Shown: positions 11,150 through 23,700, counted from the stretch's first letter. The stretch: 64,000 nucleotides of DNA from Branchiostoma lanceolatum (GCF_035083965.1 NC_089736.1:77001-141000); one strand, 5' to 3'. Translations and numbers: made by a program. Notes: generated by a model from the letters alone, not told the origin.

Positions 11150-11366
11150 CCACACACATACAGGCACTGACACGCACACACATACACACGCACGCACATA
11201 CATACACACACACACACGCATGCATACATACAAGCACACACACACATACGTACATACACACACACATACAGGCACTGACACGCACACACATACACACGCA
11301 CGCACATACATGCATACACACACACACATACATACACACACACACACGCATGCATACATACAAGCA
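11150..11366. repeat. CA-rich microsatellite duplicated as a 109-bp unit
   Basis: The block starting ACATACAGGCACTGACACGC at about 11157 recurs at about 11266, so a compound (CA)n/(CATA)n tract has itself been duplicated in tandem. Confidence 0.85.
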
Positions 11367-12555
11367 CAACAACCGCGCGGGTGCAACTAGCGCATTGTAG
11401 AAATATTCCCAACCCAGCAATTGTCTGGGCTTTAATACTACACACAGCCATCTAATATGCAACAGTCTGGGCTACTGCAAATGGAACACAAATCGATTTT
11501 TTTTCCATCGTTTAAAGACAAACAAGAGAAACTATAGAAAACAAATTGTTCGTGTCTACCAAATGTGTGCCTGAAATGAAGAGTCGCCAGTTCCTCGCCA
11601 TTTCGTTTCCTCAGAAATTGTGGGAAAAGCTGCCAAAAGAAAGAAACTTTCCTCACTATTCATTGATTAAGTCACGACAAACTTTGTATCGACTTTCTGA
11701 GCAAAGAAACTTAACTCTAAGTCATTTTCTTCCTTGGAAAAGTCAGAAGAACGTTCAACAATCTTACCTGCCGTGACGTCACACTCCTCCGGTCAGTTCT
11801 AGTGGCCCGTCTTTCCTCTCTATTTCGCAGAATTTCCCGCCATTTTTCTCAGCCTGTTCCATAGACCTTTATCTACACTTTTTGAAGAAAACTTCCCGAA
11901 AATATCCGGAAAAAAATGTTTTAGGACATTTCTTTAAAACAGATTCTGTACTTTTTGCTTGCAAGTGGTTCGCAAAAGATGTTGGGAACGAGAACATTGG
12001 ATTGTTCCATTACATTAATGGGGAGTCTGCGCGCTGTCTATTACGCTCTAGCTGTACATTTCTGCCTGGGGAGAAAAAGTAAAAGTTCCCATTCGGGAGG
12101 ACTGTTCTAAAACTGAGAATCAATTTCGCCTTATAGAATATCTCACATTACTTTAAAACAGCTTTAGCGCACTGTCGACACATTACGGAAGACCGTCATT
12201 GCAGCACATTGCATCAGGGACACACTTGTAAAAACGTTAAAGGTGTTGAAAGATTTGTAATGTCTTGCGCTATATAGCTACTTTATTTCATAGTGAAGAA
12301 AAAAACCCACTCAATTGTAGAAGAAGAACTTTTGAAGAGCTTAGCTTGAAAGTTCATCTGTTGGTAGAAATCATTCTGAACTGTTTTAACTGTGATTTCC
12401 AACACAAGAATTAGAGTTACCCAAAATTTCGACTGTACGACACCGGTCTTTGTCAAGGAGTGAGCAATCCACCGCTGGGATGACGTCACGTTATGCAGAT
12501 AGCACACTTGACTCGGTGAACAGTGGATCAGAAGTAGCGGAAAGAGCTTTTGAAG
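11367..12555. other. Intergenic, no gene seen
   Basis: AT-rich flank of the 39-bp minisatellite. Short open frames (11546-11776, 11882-12082) are not family members I recognise and have no splice context. Confidence 0.4.
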
Positions 12556-12561
12556 CTTTTT

Positions 12562-13328
12562 CGCACGACAATCGTACACGGTACAATGTACGGGCTTTAT
12601 CGCACGACAATCGTGCACGGTACAATGTACGGGCTTTATCGCACGACAATCGTGCACGGTACAATGTACGGGCTTTATCGCACGACAATCGTGCACGGTA
12701 CAATGTACGGGCTCTATCGCACGACAATCGTGCACGGTACAATGTACGGGCTTTATCGCACGACAATCGTGCACGGTACAATGTACGGGCTTTATCGCAC
12801 GACAATCGTGCACGGTACAATGTACGGGCTTTATCGCACGACAATCGTGCACGGTACAATGTACGGGCTCTATCGCACGACAATCGTGCACGGTACAATG
12901 TACGGGCTTTATCGCACGACAATCGTGCACGGTACAATGTACGGGCTTTATCGCACGACAATCGTGCACGGTACAATGTACGGGCTTTATCGCACGACAA
13001 TCGTGCACGGTACAATGTACGGGCTTTATCGCACGACAATCGTGCACGGTACAATGTACGGGCTTTATCGCACGACAATCGTGCACGGTACAATGTACGG
13101 GCTTTATCGCACGATAATCGTGCACGGTACAATGTACGGGCTTTATCGCACGACAATCGTGCACGGTACAATGTACGGGCTTTATCGCACGACAATCGTG
13201 CACGGTACAATGTACGGGCTTTATCGCACGACAATCGTGCACGGTACAATGTACGGGCTTTATCGCACGACAATCGTGCACGGTACAATGTACGGGCTTT
13301 ATCGCACGACAATCGTGCACGGTAAAAT
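12562..13328. repeat. 39-bp minisatellite, about 20 nearly identical units
   Basis: The period is exactly 39 bp, with only a few substitutions over about 770 bp. Each unit holds small inverted repeats (CACGA-CAA-TCGTG and GTAC-AAT-GTAC) and a GTGCAC palindrome. As 39 is a multiple of three, long frames stay open on both strands; they are treated as artefacts. Confidence 0.93.
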
Positions 13329-13329
13329 G

Positions 13330-14044
13330 TACGTGGCTTCAAAAGACCGATTTCAGATTACCCTGGCCTGTACATAGACCGAGATCTTTCATGCGCTGTT
13401 CTAGCGCCGCATACCTAAACCTAGCCTCCACCAGGCCTTCCTGTGGGGGTACGGATCGCAGAATTCAGCACAAAAAGGGAATGATTGGCCAGTAGAGTCA
13501 GTCCACGGTAGAGTTAATATTTCCCCCAGCGCCCGCGAATGAAACCCTCCGGTGGCCAAACCCCACCGGCAACTATTCTCCCTACAGCCGGCGTAGTTAG
13601 TCTGGTAGAAACTAACTTAAACCCCGGACATGGACTGGACTTGTAAAAACGTTTAGGTTCAAGTCCAAAGGCATTTTTACTTTCTGTGGGTATTTTACTT
13701 TCTGTGTTTTAGAGTAAAGCTCATATTTAGGACTAACGTTCGTGTTCTAGAGTAAAAACTCTACTAGTGGAATGAAGATTGTGGGCTCTACGTAATATAC
13801 GTACAACATAAAAGAGGATTGAGTGCCCGACAGTGGCTTACGTTACGGTCAGACTTTATTTCTGTTGGCGGGCCCCAGTCTCAGACTGCCCCCTGTCGGC
13901 TGACTTTCAGACTGCAGTCTACAGGCGTGTGGGCATTTCCTGCGTGGGCTAAATATTCAGCTGAAGTACAGCCAGTAGGTACCCATAAAGTAATGAGGCT
14001 GTTCTGGTGCCTTCATCTGAAGTACATCCAGTAGGTACCCATCT
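13330..14044. other. Intergenic with diverged short duplications
   Basis: No gene seen. A 65-70-bp segment starting CTGAAGTACA is present twice (about 13959 and 14019) just before the SINE. A CCGGTGG...CCACCGG inverted repeat lies near 13550. Confidence 0.4.
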
Positions 14045-14266
14045 GAGTAACTTAAGGCTGTTGTAGTGTACATGTATTTCAATTTACCATGCTCGAGGCA
14101 CCTCCTCGATCACGGGACCCCCAATTAACCGCAGTCCCTTCCGAAAGACGAATGAAGCTTCAACCAGGATGCCCTTCCCCGGATTTGAACCGGGTTCTCT
14201 AAGTTACTAACTAATTGGAACCAGGAGCTCATCTGCCAGTGAGGCTGCTACCAGTTGAGCCTCAGG
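14045..14266 (-). mobile_element. tRNA-derived SINE
   Basis: Read on the minus strand, an A-box-like AGGCTCAACTGG (near 14262) and a B-box GGTTCAAATCC (near 14190) are spaced as in a Pol III promoter, followed by a non-tRNA body and tail. The tail (AGGCTGTTGTAGTG on the plus strand) recurs at 63893-63940. The tRNA-like part cannot fold as a functional tRNA: the spacing between the boxes is too long and the arms mismatch. Confidence 0.6.
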
Positions 14267-14680
14267 CCTGCTGTACGCGGGGCTGCAGTGATTTTTCTTG
14301 CCGCCAGACGGAGCTGCAGTACTCTCTTCCCGCGGTCCGTCCGTCTGATCAGGCTCGGCTTTGCCAAGTTCATGGGGTCTGGAACGTCTGATTCGCAACT
14401 CGTGAGGTGCGTCTGTAACCATGGAAACACAGTTAGGAGTGGATTAGGGTCGGAAATGCTACTATCGGCCATCTCCTCCTCGATATGTTCCAACGTCACT
14501 GGACTGCGTCCTGTTGGCGACAGATCATTGCGGCAACTTTGCGAATTTGGGGCAGATTTCCCCTGGCGGTCCCACTGACGTGCGGCGCATTTGCGAAAGA
14601 AGCTCAGATTAACTGTTACTAGAACTGCATCGCAGTCTTGCCGCTGTATTAAAAACCAATATAAAATTGTCATAATGCAT
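14267..14680 (-). other. Unrecognised minus-strand open frame next to the SINE
   Basis: A frame of up to 141 codons (14673-14248) reads through acidic and hydrophobic stretches such as EEEMADSSISDPNPLLTVF. Composition looks protein-like, but no family is recognised, no clean splice sites bound it, and its 3' end overlaps the SINE. It could be an old gene fragment. Confidence 0.2.
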
Positions 14681-15290
14681 CAAAAAGAGATCTACAAAGA
14701 TAAAGGGATGTTCCCTTATGATACTTGACGCCACATAGGTAACATATCATGTATACGCATAACCTTAAAATATTAAGCAATATTCTCTGAAGAGAACCAA
14801 ACCAAACACCGATACAGCCGAGCTGGGTTAGGTCAATTAGGTCAATTTTCAAACGGCATTTTACCTGAGGTGTCCATTTCTCAACCACCAGTTGAATATC
14901 TTGTCGATCGTGATTCCAGAATTGAAGAAGAATTTTTATTACAGCGAAAAGTTTAGTTTTCCACCTTCTCTTCGCGCCAAAATCCTGTGACCCGCTGGAT
15001 GACGTCATGAGGTAAACACGGTGACGTCATGGTTCAGCCAGGAGGAAGGTACCGCAGCAACACGCACCCAAACCTATCCAGTTGAACCTGCCATAGCTAA
15101 ATATTATAGTATAATTGTCTACAATGCAACACATATGGTTTTGATGATTATTAATAAAATACTGGCATTTCATTTCATCGTACACGATCGTTACTTATTA
15201 ACATTACATAAACCACTAATTTTAGCGCTTGTGACAGCATCAGCTAGACCTGGGATTTCGGCAGAACATATAACCTGAAACATCTCGACC
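14681..15290. other. Intergenic, no gene seen
   Basis: AT-rich sequence upstream of the MAP3K2/3 promoter. Nothing recognisable apart from scattered CRE-like TGACGTCA at 15000 and 15020. Confidence 0.4.
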
Positions 15291-15299
15291 AAAGTGCGG

Positions 15300-16135
15300 G
15301 ATTCTGTGCGTTTTTCAGGCGGATCGCGGCTGAAGGAATGTTGTGGGACTGAGAGAGATGTTTGTCCGTCCGTAGGATGCCTGGATGCGCGATCCTGACG
15401 CCGTTCTGCGTGGATTTATGGCCGTTTTGTCGGGCCTTGCGGTTCCTGTGCGAGGCTCGGTTTCTCCATGTTTGTTTGCACTGATCGGCCCAAACCAGGC
15501 TCACTAGCGCTTGTTCCTGGCCATCTTGCCGCCCCGTGGCTGTGTAGGGCCCGTCCTGCCGTCCCGGACGTGTGTGGGACCATCCTACGGTGCTGTGCGT
15601 GTGTGTGGCCCGACTACAGGACCGCAACCCTTCGGTATAACCCCGGACTTACTCTGGAGAGTACCTGCGATATTTGCACTACTGTCAGGTAGGTGGGTGA
15701 GCTTTCCTGTGAGTACAAGTGCTTTTATACGCCTCTTACAAATAAACAAACAAACAAATAACCCCCTCCCACACCCCAAACCTCCCCTTTATGGCCTGGA
15801 TGTCGCACATTTCCCCTCCCAACAACATCAGGCCATGTTAGAAGCGGACAGGCCACCATTTTGTGGTTTAAAGATGGCGGATGTGCGCGGAACAGTTCAG
15901 CTCGTAGCGCCGCCACACCGCGAGTTGACGGCTCCACAGCTCGGCCTGACCGCCGCGTCTGGGCCCGGACGTCCCCCAGTTCCCGTCCCCCGCCCCCGTT
16001 AGCGTTTCCCCGCGCGATCGGCAGGTTTACCCGCCTTCAGGAGCGGGCCCGTCCCTCCCCCTCCCCAGCTCGGCCCGACTCGGGTACCATAATAAACACG
16101 CCATGGCGGCGGTGGGAGAGATCCTCAGACTCAGG
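15300..16135 (+). promoter_or_regulatory. CpG-rich promoter region of MAP3K2/3 with candidate 5' UTR exons
   Basis: CpG-dense for about 800 bp. A YY1-type AAGATGGCGG occurs at 15871-15880 and GCCATGGCGGCGG near 16100. Candidate donors for non-coding first exons are CTGTCAG|GTAGGT (after 15687) and CTCAG|GTGTTC (near 16134). The ATG at 15874 opens only a 43-codon frame unrelated to MAP3K2/3. The real start is in the exon at 17319-17378. Confidence 0.6.
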
Positions 16136-16149
16136 TGTTCCGTGTTTAT

Positions 16150-16285
16150 TCCCGTGTAAGGGTTGGTTAAGCCCGTGTAAAGGGTAGGTCTGCTCCTGTA
16201 AGGGTTAGCCAGCCCCTGTATGGGTTAGTCAGCCCCTGTAAGGGTTAGTCAGCCCGTGTTAGGGTTAGGTCTGCCCGTGTATTTG
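16150..16285. repeat. About 20-bp minisatellite (TAAGGGTTAGTCAGCCCCTG type)
   Basis: Six to seven diverged units in the 5' intron of MAP3K2/3. Confidence 0.8.
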
Positions 16286-16404
16286 AGCCCGTGTGTACCG
16301 GAGAGACGCAGGTGGGGTGGGGGGCGGGACATTCCAGCCCGAGCGGCGTCAGTGGAGCGGCACAAAAGGTGCGGCGGAGCCTGAAGACAGGAGCGCCGAG
16401 ATCA

Positions 16405-16575
16405 AAGTACGGCCCGCCCGGGGACCTCACGCCCAGCTCACGGGCTCACAGCCCGGCCCGCCCGGGGCCCTCACGCCCAGCTCACGGGCTCACAGCCCGG
16501 CCCGCCCGGGGACCTCACGCCCAGCTCACGGGCTCACAGCCCGGCCCGCCCGGGGACCTCACGCCCAGCTCAGGG
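16405..16575. repeat. GC-rich minisatellite of about 50 bp, 3-4 units
   Basis: Units of CCCGCCCGGGGACCTCACGC followed by CCAGCTCACGGGCTCACAG repeat with almost no differences. Confidence 0.85.
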
Positions 16576-16617
16576 GCTCGCAGACGGACGGATCTGTCTT
16601 ATAGAACGCCATCCTGT

Positions 16618-16765
16618 TAAAACTGTCCCACAAACACACCAAACTGGCTCCACATAGCACATCATCCAGTAACACTGTCCCACAAACGTACAAACCTGTC
16701 CCATAGCACACCATGTAATTAAAACTGACCCATAAATGACCCACACCTGGCTCCCCATAGCACAT
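16618..16765. repeat. About 60-bp repeat, 3 diverged units
   Basis: Units contain CTGTCCCACAAA and CATAGCACATCATCC in the same order. Confidence 0.75.
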
Positions 16766-17318
16766 CATCCTATCAAAATTGTCTGAGAAGTAGAAATGTT
16801 TTGACTCGAACCCTGTCCCGTACCTAAACTGGGAAATCCTTTTGACTGGACACCAGCTTTGGACACCAGCTTTGTTTTGTGTCTTGCTTGTTTTACATTA
16901 CAAAAACAAACCTTGTAAACAGCACGACTTTGTTTACTTTTGCTGTTTGTGAAACTTAAGACACAGTGCGGGGAAATGTTTGTCAGAAGACCCTGATGCC
17001 CCCAATAAACACCACTAATAGCATGTATAGCTGTAACTGCACGCCCCCCATGCATTTACTATGTACAGGTTTGACTATGATACCGCTAATACCAGCTCAA
17101 TTTGGTTACTTTTTCTTTTTTCATGTATTAGAAACGTCAAAATTTATGTACATAGAACATTATCTTTTGTACAGTACATTATTTACATCTACAAAACATT
17201 GTAAACATGTAGCAGTACAGCACCGCCAAGGTAAGTACAGTACCTGTAAAGTGTAAGTTAAATTAAGTACCTGTAAGTTACAATAAGTAAGAGGACTAAT
17301 TTATATATTTTCCAACAG

Positions 17319-17378
17319 GTCTGTGCAAGGCTGAAGATTGATGAGTGACACGACAGGCAGACGTCACCATTACCATGG
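17319..17378 (+). other. MAP3K2/3 leader exon carrying the start codon
   Basis: The acceptor TTTTCCAACAG ends at 17318. The exon ends ACCATGG|GTCAGT, so the start codon (17375-17377) plus one G are the only coding bases. Joining G to the next exon (AT GAA AAA GAG GCT TTG) gives [10 protein letters not shown], the same N-terminus as vertebrate MAP3K2/3. A preceding leader exon may end CGCCAAG|GTAAGT near 17230. Confidence 0.7.
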
Positions 17379-17725
17379 GTCAGTATAGAACTTTTACTGT
17401 TACCATGGGTCAGGTATAGAACTTTTACTGTTACCATGGGTCAGGTATAGAACTTTTACTGTAGCCATGGGTCAGTATAGAACTTTTACTGTAACCATGA
17501 GTCAGTATAGAACTTTAACTGTTACCATGGGTCAGGTATAGAACTTTGACTGTTTCCATGGGTTAGTATAGAACTTTTACTGTAACCATGGGTCAGTATA
17601 GAACTTTTACTGTTACCATGGGTCAGTGGAGAGCTTCTACTGTTACCATGGGTCAGTACAGAACTTTTGCTAATACCTTATGGTCAGTCTATCCTAAGTG
17701 AGCTGTTACCATGGGTCGGTATGTA
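17371..17725 (+). repeat. Array of the start-codon/donor junction, about 12 units
   Basis: A 30-31-bp unit TTACCATGGGTCAG(G)TATAG plus AACTTTTACTG is reiterated from the real exon end into intron 1. Most units keep ATGG|GTCAG; some are altered (ATGAGTCAG, TTATGGTCAG). Confidence 0.9.
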
Positions 17726-20700
17726 CATCCTAAGTGATCTGTTTTGTTTACTGCAGATGAAAAAGAGGCTTTGAACTCCATAAAGAATGACCTTGCAGCC
17801 GGCATGAAGCAGTCGGCGTGGCACAAGTCACATTCCAGCTCCAAATCCTCCTCCCAGACAGACGTCAGGGTCAAGTTCGAGTTCCAGGGGGAGAAAAGGT
17901 GAGTTGGTGTTTCTGTCCAGTAGCAGTAAGAGAGGTCAAGTAACAACTAGTTCCACTATCATGGCAAAACCACAGGTTAGACATATGAGACACATGTAAG
18001 ACACATGTACCTGGGTTAGGGTTGTAAGGTGCATGTAACACACATGTAGCACTCATGTTGTGAGGTGCATATAAAGCACATGTAAGGAACGTATAACACA
18101 CATCATGAAAGAGACAGGCAGGACACATGTAAGACACATGTACAAGGGAGCGCTTATTTATTGTTGTTTCACTTCTGCCCGCAGAATTATCCAGGTCCCC
18201 CGACCAGTCAACTTCCAAGACTTACAGAATAAAGTCAAGACGGCGTACGGGCAGCTACTCACCATGTTCTACACTAACACTGAGGTAAGCACAAACAAAC
18301 AAAGAAACAAAAATTTCCTTTGCTATTGTAACCTTTGATCCTGACCTTTAACCTGTGACCTGTTTTTGCAGATTTCCTTTGCCATTTTGGGACCTCTGAT
18401 CCCAACATTTAACCTGAGACCTGTTGCAGATGTCCATTCCGATCCTGGACTGACCTTTAACCTCTAACCCATGACATGTTGCTGATGTCCATTCGGATCC
18501 TGAACCAGTCAAACTAACCTTTAACCTCTAACCCATGACCTGTTTCAGATTTCCATTCCGATCCTGAACCAGTCCGACCTTGAGAAGGCCATCATCCTGC
18601 TGGACCACAACCCCCACATGAAGAGTCTGCGCATCTACCTATGCAAGGAGAACCCCACGCCGCCCGGGTCGCCACAGGGACCGCCCCACGGGCCGCTGCG
18701 GGACCTCTTCCACCCACCCACCAGCGTAAGTCTGCCGTCCTTTGCCCATAGTTCTTAACCCATCCTGCCTGGGTCGCCCTAGGGACCGCCCCATGGGCTA
18801 CTGACCAGCCTTCAGCATCAGGTCACCCATCAGGTGATCACTTCATCAGGCCGCTGTATGAGAAGGAAACTTTGTCATGGCTTTTCTTGTCTCTAACCTT
18901 TACCCTTTACCCCTTCACCTCTGCCCTCAGGAGGACACCTGCAGCATTCCTGTAAGCATTTCCTCTGCTATCATAGAATGTAGATACCTGTTCAAAACAC
19001 CTGTAAAAAAAACTGTGAAGAACGCATTGAAACACCTGTAAACAAGACATGTAAACAACACATGTTAAGAGCACTTGAGAAACAACACCTGTTCAAGACA
19101 CCTGTAAAGAATACCTGTAAACACCTGTGACTGCGAGCAGTGCCTCCAGCTTTAGTAATATCAGGCCTTACTTAGGCACTGCTGTCGTTCTGAGGATGTT
19201 TCCAAAGTCTCTTGTATTTTCCATCTCGAGAGTTTATCCTGATCAGGTTGTTAGACTAGTCGGTGAGGCTGTGACTAACAGTGTTCAGTGCTGATGTCAG
19301 GACTCTGGCTTTAAGACACTTCTTGTCTAGTAAAAGTGTGTCCTAGTGAAAGTGAAGGTGAAAGTTCTTGTGTGTGAAAGTGAAAGTTCTTGTGTGAAAG
19401 TGAAAGTTCTTGCCTGTCCTTACTCTAACGCCCCTTCCTTGGCTCCTGCTGCTCCTTGGCGCTCCTTAAGGAGGACACGGCGTCGGAAGTGTCTGTGTCG
19501 ACGCGGGAAGACACGTCCGAGGCGGCCTCGGTGGGAGACACAGGCAGCACGTCGGCTAAGGAGGAGCTCCAAGACGTCAAGGAGACGATCTCAGACACTT
19601 CGTCTGTCAAGGAGCACAACTCAGACACCTCCTCCGTCAAGGAGGACACCAGCATCCCTGACGACTCCGCCAAGGAGGCCATATCCGACACGTCTTCTGT
19701 TCCGCCACAGGAAGACATCGAAGAGTCCATTAAGGAGGCGGGGTCCGAGGCTGAGGCCTTGGAAGACGCGGGGGAAGAAGGGGAGGGAGACGTAAGACTC
19801 TAGTCAAGTCGTGAACGTGCCGTCTTGATGTTCCCTTAACTTTTCTTTCTTTCCTTTCCTTTAGGTTGTCTTTGCTTTCTTCTTACAGCACGAGATGTTG
19901 TTTTCTTGGTTCCTTTGGCATAGAACAGTGATGTTACTGCAGAGGTTTTTGTTGTGTAAAAAGGAATCGTAAGTCGACACTACGATAGATTATAAGTGTA
20001 CTGTCGGGCTGACTCCAGCTTTAAAATTTTTTTCATCCCACTTAAGTTATTCTATGGGAGCCCATGTTGTTCATTTTCGTGTTAAACCCGTCCTTTTAAG
20101 CTAAAAAAAAAAATGTTTTCAACTATTTCATGTCACAATGCCTTTTTACGGATGGGGTAAAATTATGTCTGTCCTAACAAGCAAATTTCCGTCCTGAGAC
20201 AGAGGGACATGTCTGGAGACAGTCCTGGTGTACTGACTGTTTAACGGTGAAAGTTAAACTAACATATTCTAACCCCCCCCCTCCCCCCCAGAGCTCAGGC
20301 ACGAAGCCGGTGCCCATCTCCAGGTCCAAGTCCACCACAGACGCCACAAAGAAGAAGACGGACCGGCAGTCCCCCCCGCCCGGCTACATCCCCGACTCGG
20401 AGGTGCGACACAGTAGCTCCTACACTTCCATCGAGGGGGAGGGAACCTTCATACCGGAGTCAAGCCTAGACTCAGAGGTAAGAACCTTCATACCGGAGTC
20501 AAGCCTAGACTCAGAGATAAGAACCTTCATACCGGAGTCAAGCCTGGACTCAGAGGTAAGAACCTTCATACCGGAGTCAAGCCTAGACTCAGAGATAAGA
20601 ACCTTCATACCGGAGTCAAGCCTAGACTCAGAGGTAAGAACCTTCATACCGGAGTCAAGCCTAGACTCAGAGGTAAGAACCTTCATACCGGAGTCAAGCC

Positions 20701-23700
20701 TAGACTCAGAGGTAAGAACCTTCATACCGGAGTCAAGCCTAGACTCAGAGGTAAGAATCTTCATACCGGAGTCAAGCCTAGACTCAGAGGTAAGAACCTT
20801 CATACCGGAGTCAAGCCTAGACTCAGAGGTAAGAACCTTCATACCGGAGTCAAGCCTAGACTCAGAGATAAGGAGTTATTCTTGCCTTACAGACATCCAC
20901 TGTCTTATGTCTTACAGACACCTCTGTCTTATTTCTAACGTCATGTTGCGTGTTTCCTTCAGTCGGTCGACCCTCTGGAGTACAGCAGTCCAGAAAACTC
21001 GGGCAGTTCCGCATCGCTCGACAGACTAAGGTACGGGGGGGTTCTTATGGGGGAGGGGGGGAGACTAAGGCACGGGGTGGGTTCTTATGGGGGAGGGGGG
21101 GAGACTAAGGTACGGGGTGGGTCCTTATGGGGGGGGGGAGACTAAGGTACGGGGTGGGTTCTTATGGGGGAGGGGGGGTGAGACTAAGGTACGGGGTGGG
21201 TTCTTATGGGGGAGGGGGGGAGACTAAGGTACGTAGTTGGTTCATCCAGAAGGGGAGGGGGGTGGAGAAAATTAGTACAATCCGTGTATGGGCTGTATAA
21301 AGACAAACAAGCCCCAAACTGGTTGCAGCCTTGGCAGCAGTAGGCAAGATATGACGATCTGTGCATGTAGTCATTGATACATTGTTTTCTGTTGTTTGTT
21401 GTGTTATTGTTTTGTTGTTGTTTGTTTGCCTGACTGTTCCTTTCCGCCAGTAGTGACAGCTACTATAACAGACTGAGGATGAGCCGGACCAAGAGCTCCT
21501 CCGCTTTCTCAGACGAGTTCCTCGGAGGTGAGTCTGGTTTCTTCGAAATGGCAAGAAACTTAACTGTGCAGTAAACAAGAGCCACACTTTGAACAGAACT
21601 CACGGCAGCAGATATTCAAGTTCAACCCTTTTTGAAACCCTGCCTGTTGTGAGTGTGAAGGTACAGAACTGATGTTGTAACTCTGTGTGAAGGTACAGAA
21701 CTGATGTTGTAACTCTGTGTGAAGGTACAGAACTGATGTTGTAACTCTGTCTGTGTGAAGGTACAGAACTGATGTTGTAACTCTGTGTGAAGGTATAGAA
21801 CTGATGTTGTAATTCTGTGTGTGTGAAGGTACAGAACTGATGTTGTAACTCTGTGTGTGTGAAGGTACAGAACTGATGTTGTAACTCTGTCTGTGTGAAG
21901 GTACAGAACTGATGTTGTAACTCTGTGTGAAGGTACAGAACTGATGTTGTAACTCTGTGTGAAGGTACAGAACTGATGTTGTAACTCTGTGTGTGTGTGA
22001 AGGTACAGAACTGATGTTGTAACTCTGTGTGAAGGTACAGAACTGATGTTGTAACTGTGTGTGTGTGAAGGTACAGAACTGATGTTGTTACTGTGTGTGT
22101 GTGAAGGTACAGAACTGATGTTGTAACTCTGTGTGTGTGAAGGTACAGAACTGATGTTGTTACTCTGTGTGTGTGAAGGTACAGAACTGATGTTGTAACT
22201 CTGTGTGAAGGTACAGAACTGATGTTGTAACTCTGTGTGTGTGAAGGTACAGAACTGATGTTGTAACTCTGTGTGAAGGTACAGAACTGATGTTGTAACT
22301 CTGTGTGTGTGAAGGTACAGAACTGATGTTGTAACTCTGTGTGTGTGAAGGTACAGAACTGATGTTGTTACTCTGTGTGTGTGAAGGTACAGAACTGATG
22401 TTGTAACTCTGTGTGTGTGAAGGTACAGAACTGATGTTGTAACTCTGTGTGTGTGAAGGTACAGAACTGATGTTGTAACCCTGTCTGTGTGAAGGTACAG
22501 AACTGATGTTGTAACTCTGTCTGTGTGAAGGTACAGAACTGATGTTGTAACCCTGTCTGTGTGAAGGTACAGAACTGATGTTGTAACTCTGTGTGAAGGT
22601 ACAGAACTGATGTTGTAACTCTGTGTGTGTGAAGGTACAGAACTGATGTTGTAACTCTGTGTGTGTGAAGGTACAGAACTGATGTTGTAACTCTGTGTGT
22701 GTGAAGGTACAGAACTGATGTTGTAACTCTGTGTGAAGGTACAGAACTGATGTTGTAACTCTGTCTGTGTGAAGGTACAGAACTGATGTTGTAACCCTGT
22801 TTGTGTGAAGGTACAGATATTATAGGCTGTGTTGTTACGTTGATGAAGGTTAGACATCCAGGTAATAAGATACACCAAACAGCAGTTACTCAAGTGACTG
22901 CAGTAACACTGGAGAAAGGTATCGGATGCTACCTGAAACATCTGACGGTTTCATCTGAAGTTCATCCAGGCGCTTGAGTAACTGCAATTTGGCGTAAGCT
23001 GTGCTGTTCTTGTACTAATGTTGTGCTGTTTCCTCATGCTAATCTGATCTGTCCGCCACACTGCTGTGTAAGTCCACAATCCCACCTGAAGTTAGACGGA
23101 AATTGTTGATGTGTTTGGTATATGTGTGTGATACACAACCGGAGTTTAATGTTTGCCAGCCATTGTTACTTTATCGAATAATTGTATTTTGTATCTATCG
23201 AAAGCTTGTTTTATCATAATTGACAATGATTCCCTGTTTGATATGATCATATTTTTGTGGCTTGAACACTTTGGCTGAAATTTCCCATGATGACATCATA
23301 GTTCTGCTCTTACGCTTTGTCTTTCTCTCCGCCGGCAGCCGGGTTTGTAGGCCCGCGTTCTTGGGTCTCAGGTAACCACCTCACTTCTCATTACGTCGTG
23401 TCGTGCCTGTCTCGCTTTCGTTGGGTAAAAATTAGATGTTTTCATTGGTTACGAAGCAGCCGTGTCTGTCCCAGTGTGGCTGGACTGCCGATGCAGCCTC
23501 AAAGCCAGGCGTGTGACTCGCTTCAGTGATTTGGACATTTTTACTGACACCTGATTTGGAACTTGTTGTGTTGAGTTGAAAAGTGCTGAAAGATGAAGCC
23601 TGCTGTTCGCACCTGTAGCAGGATGTGGTTATAACTTCTGAAATGAAGGTGCAAAAAATGTCCGTAAGCTTATCGGCCCACCTCCATATGTCTGCCGAAA

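Noticed and set aside
11040..11462. Cys/Val and Thr/His repeat frames (also at 26.5-27.7 kb)
   Set aside because: Translations of CA/TG microsatellites.
12562..13328. CRISPR-like array
   Set aside because: Units are contiguous with no unique spacers, and the DNA is from an animal.
12283..13377. Several 275-345-codon frames on both strands with 13-residue repeats
   Set aside because: All come from a 39-bp satellite whose period is a multiple of three. No splice or promoter context, and no reason to favour any frame.
14170..14266. Functional tRNA gene
   Set aside because: A and B boxes are present but too far apart, and the arms do not pair; a SINE head fits better.
15874..16002. ATG at the YY1 motif as MAP3K2/3 start (MADVRGTVQLV)
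   Set aside because: The frame stops after 43 codons and does not join the conserved exons. ATGG at 17375 gives the family N-terminus [10 protein letters not shown].
21622..22941. 439-codon minus-strand repeat frame
   Set aside because: Antisense of the intronic minisatellite in MAP3K2/3; length variation of the units mixes three frames of the same word.
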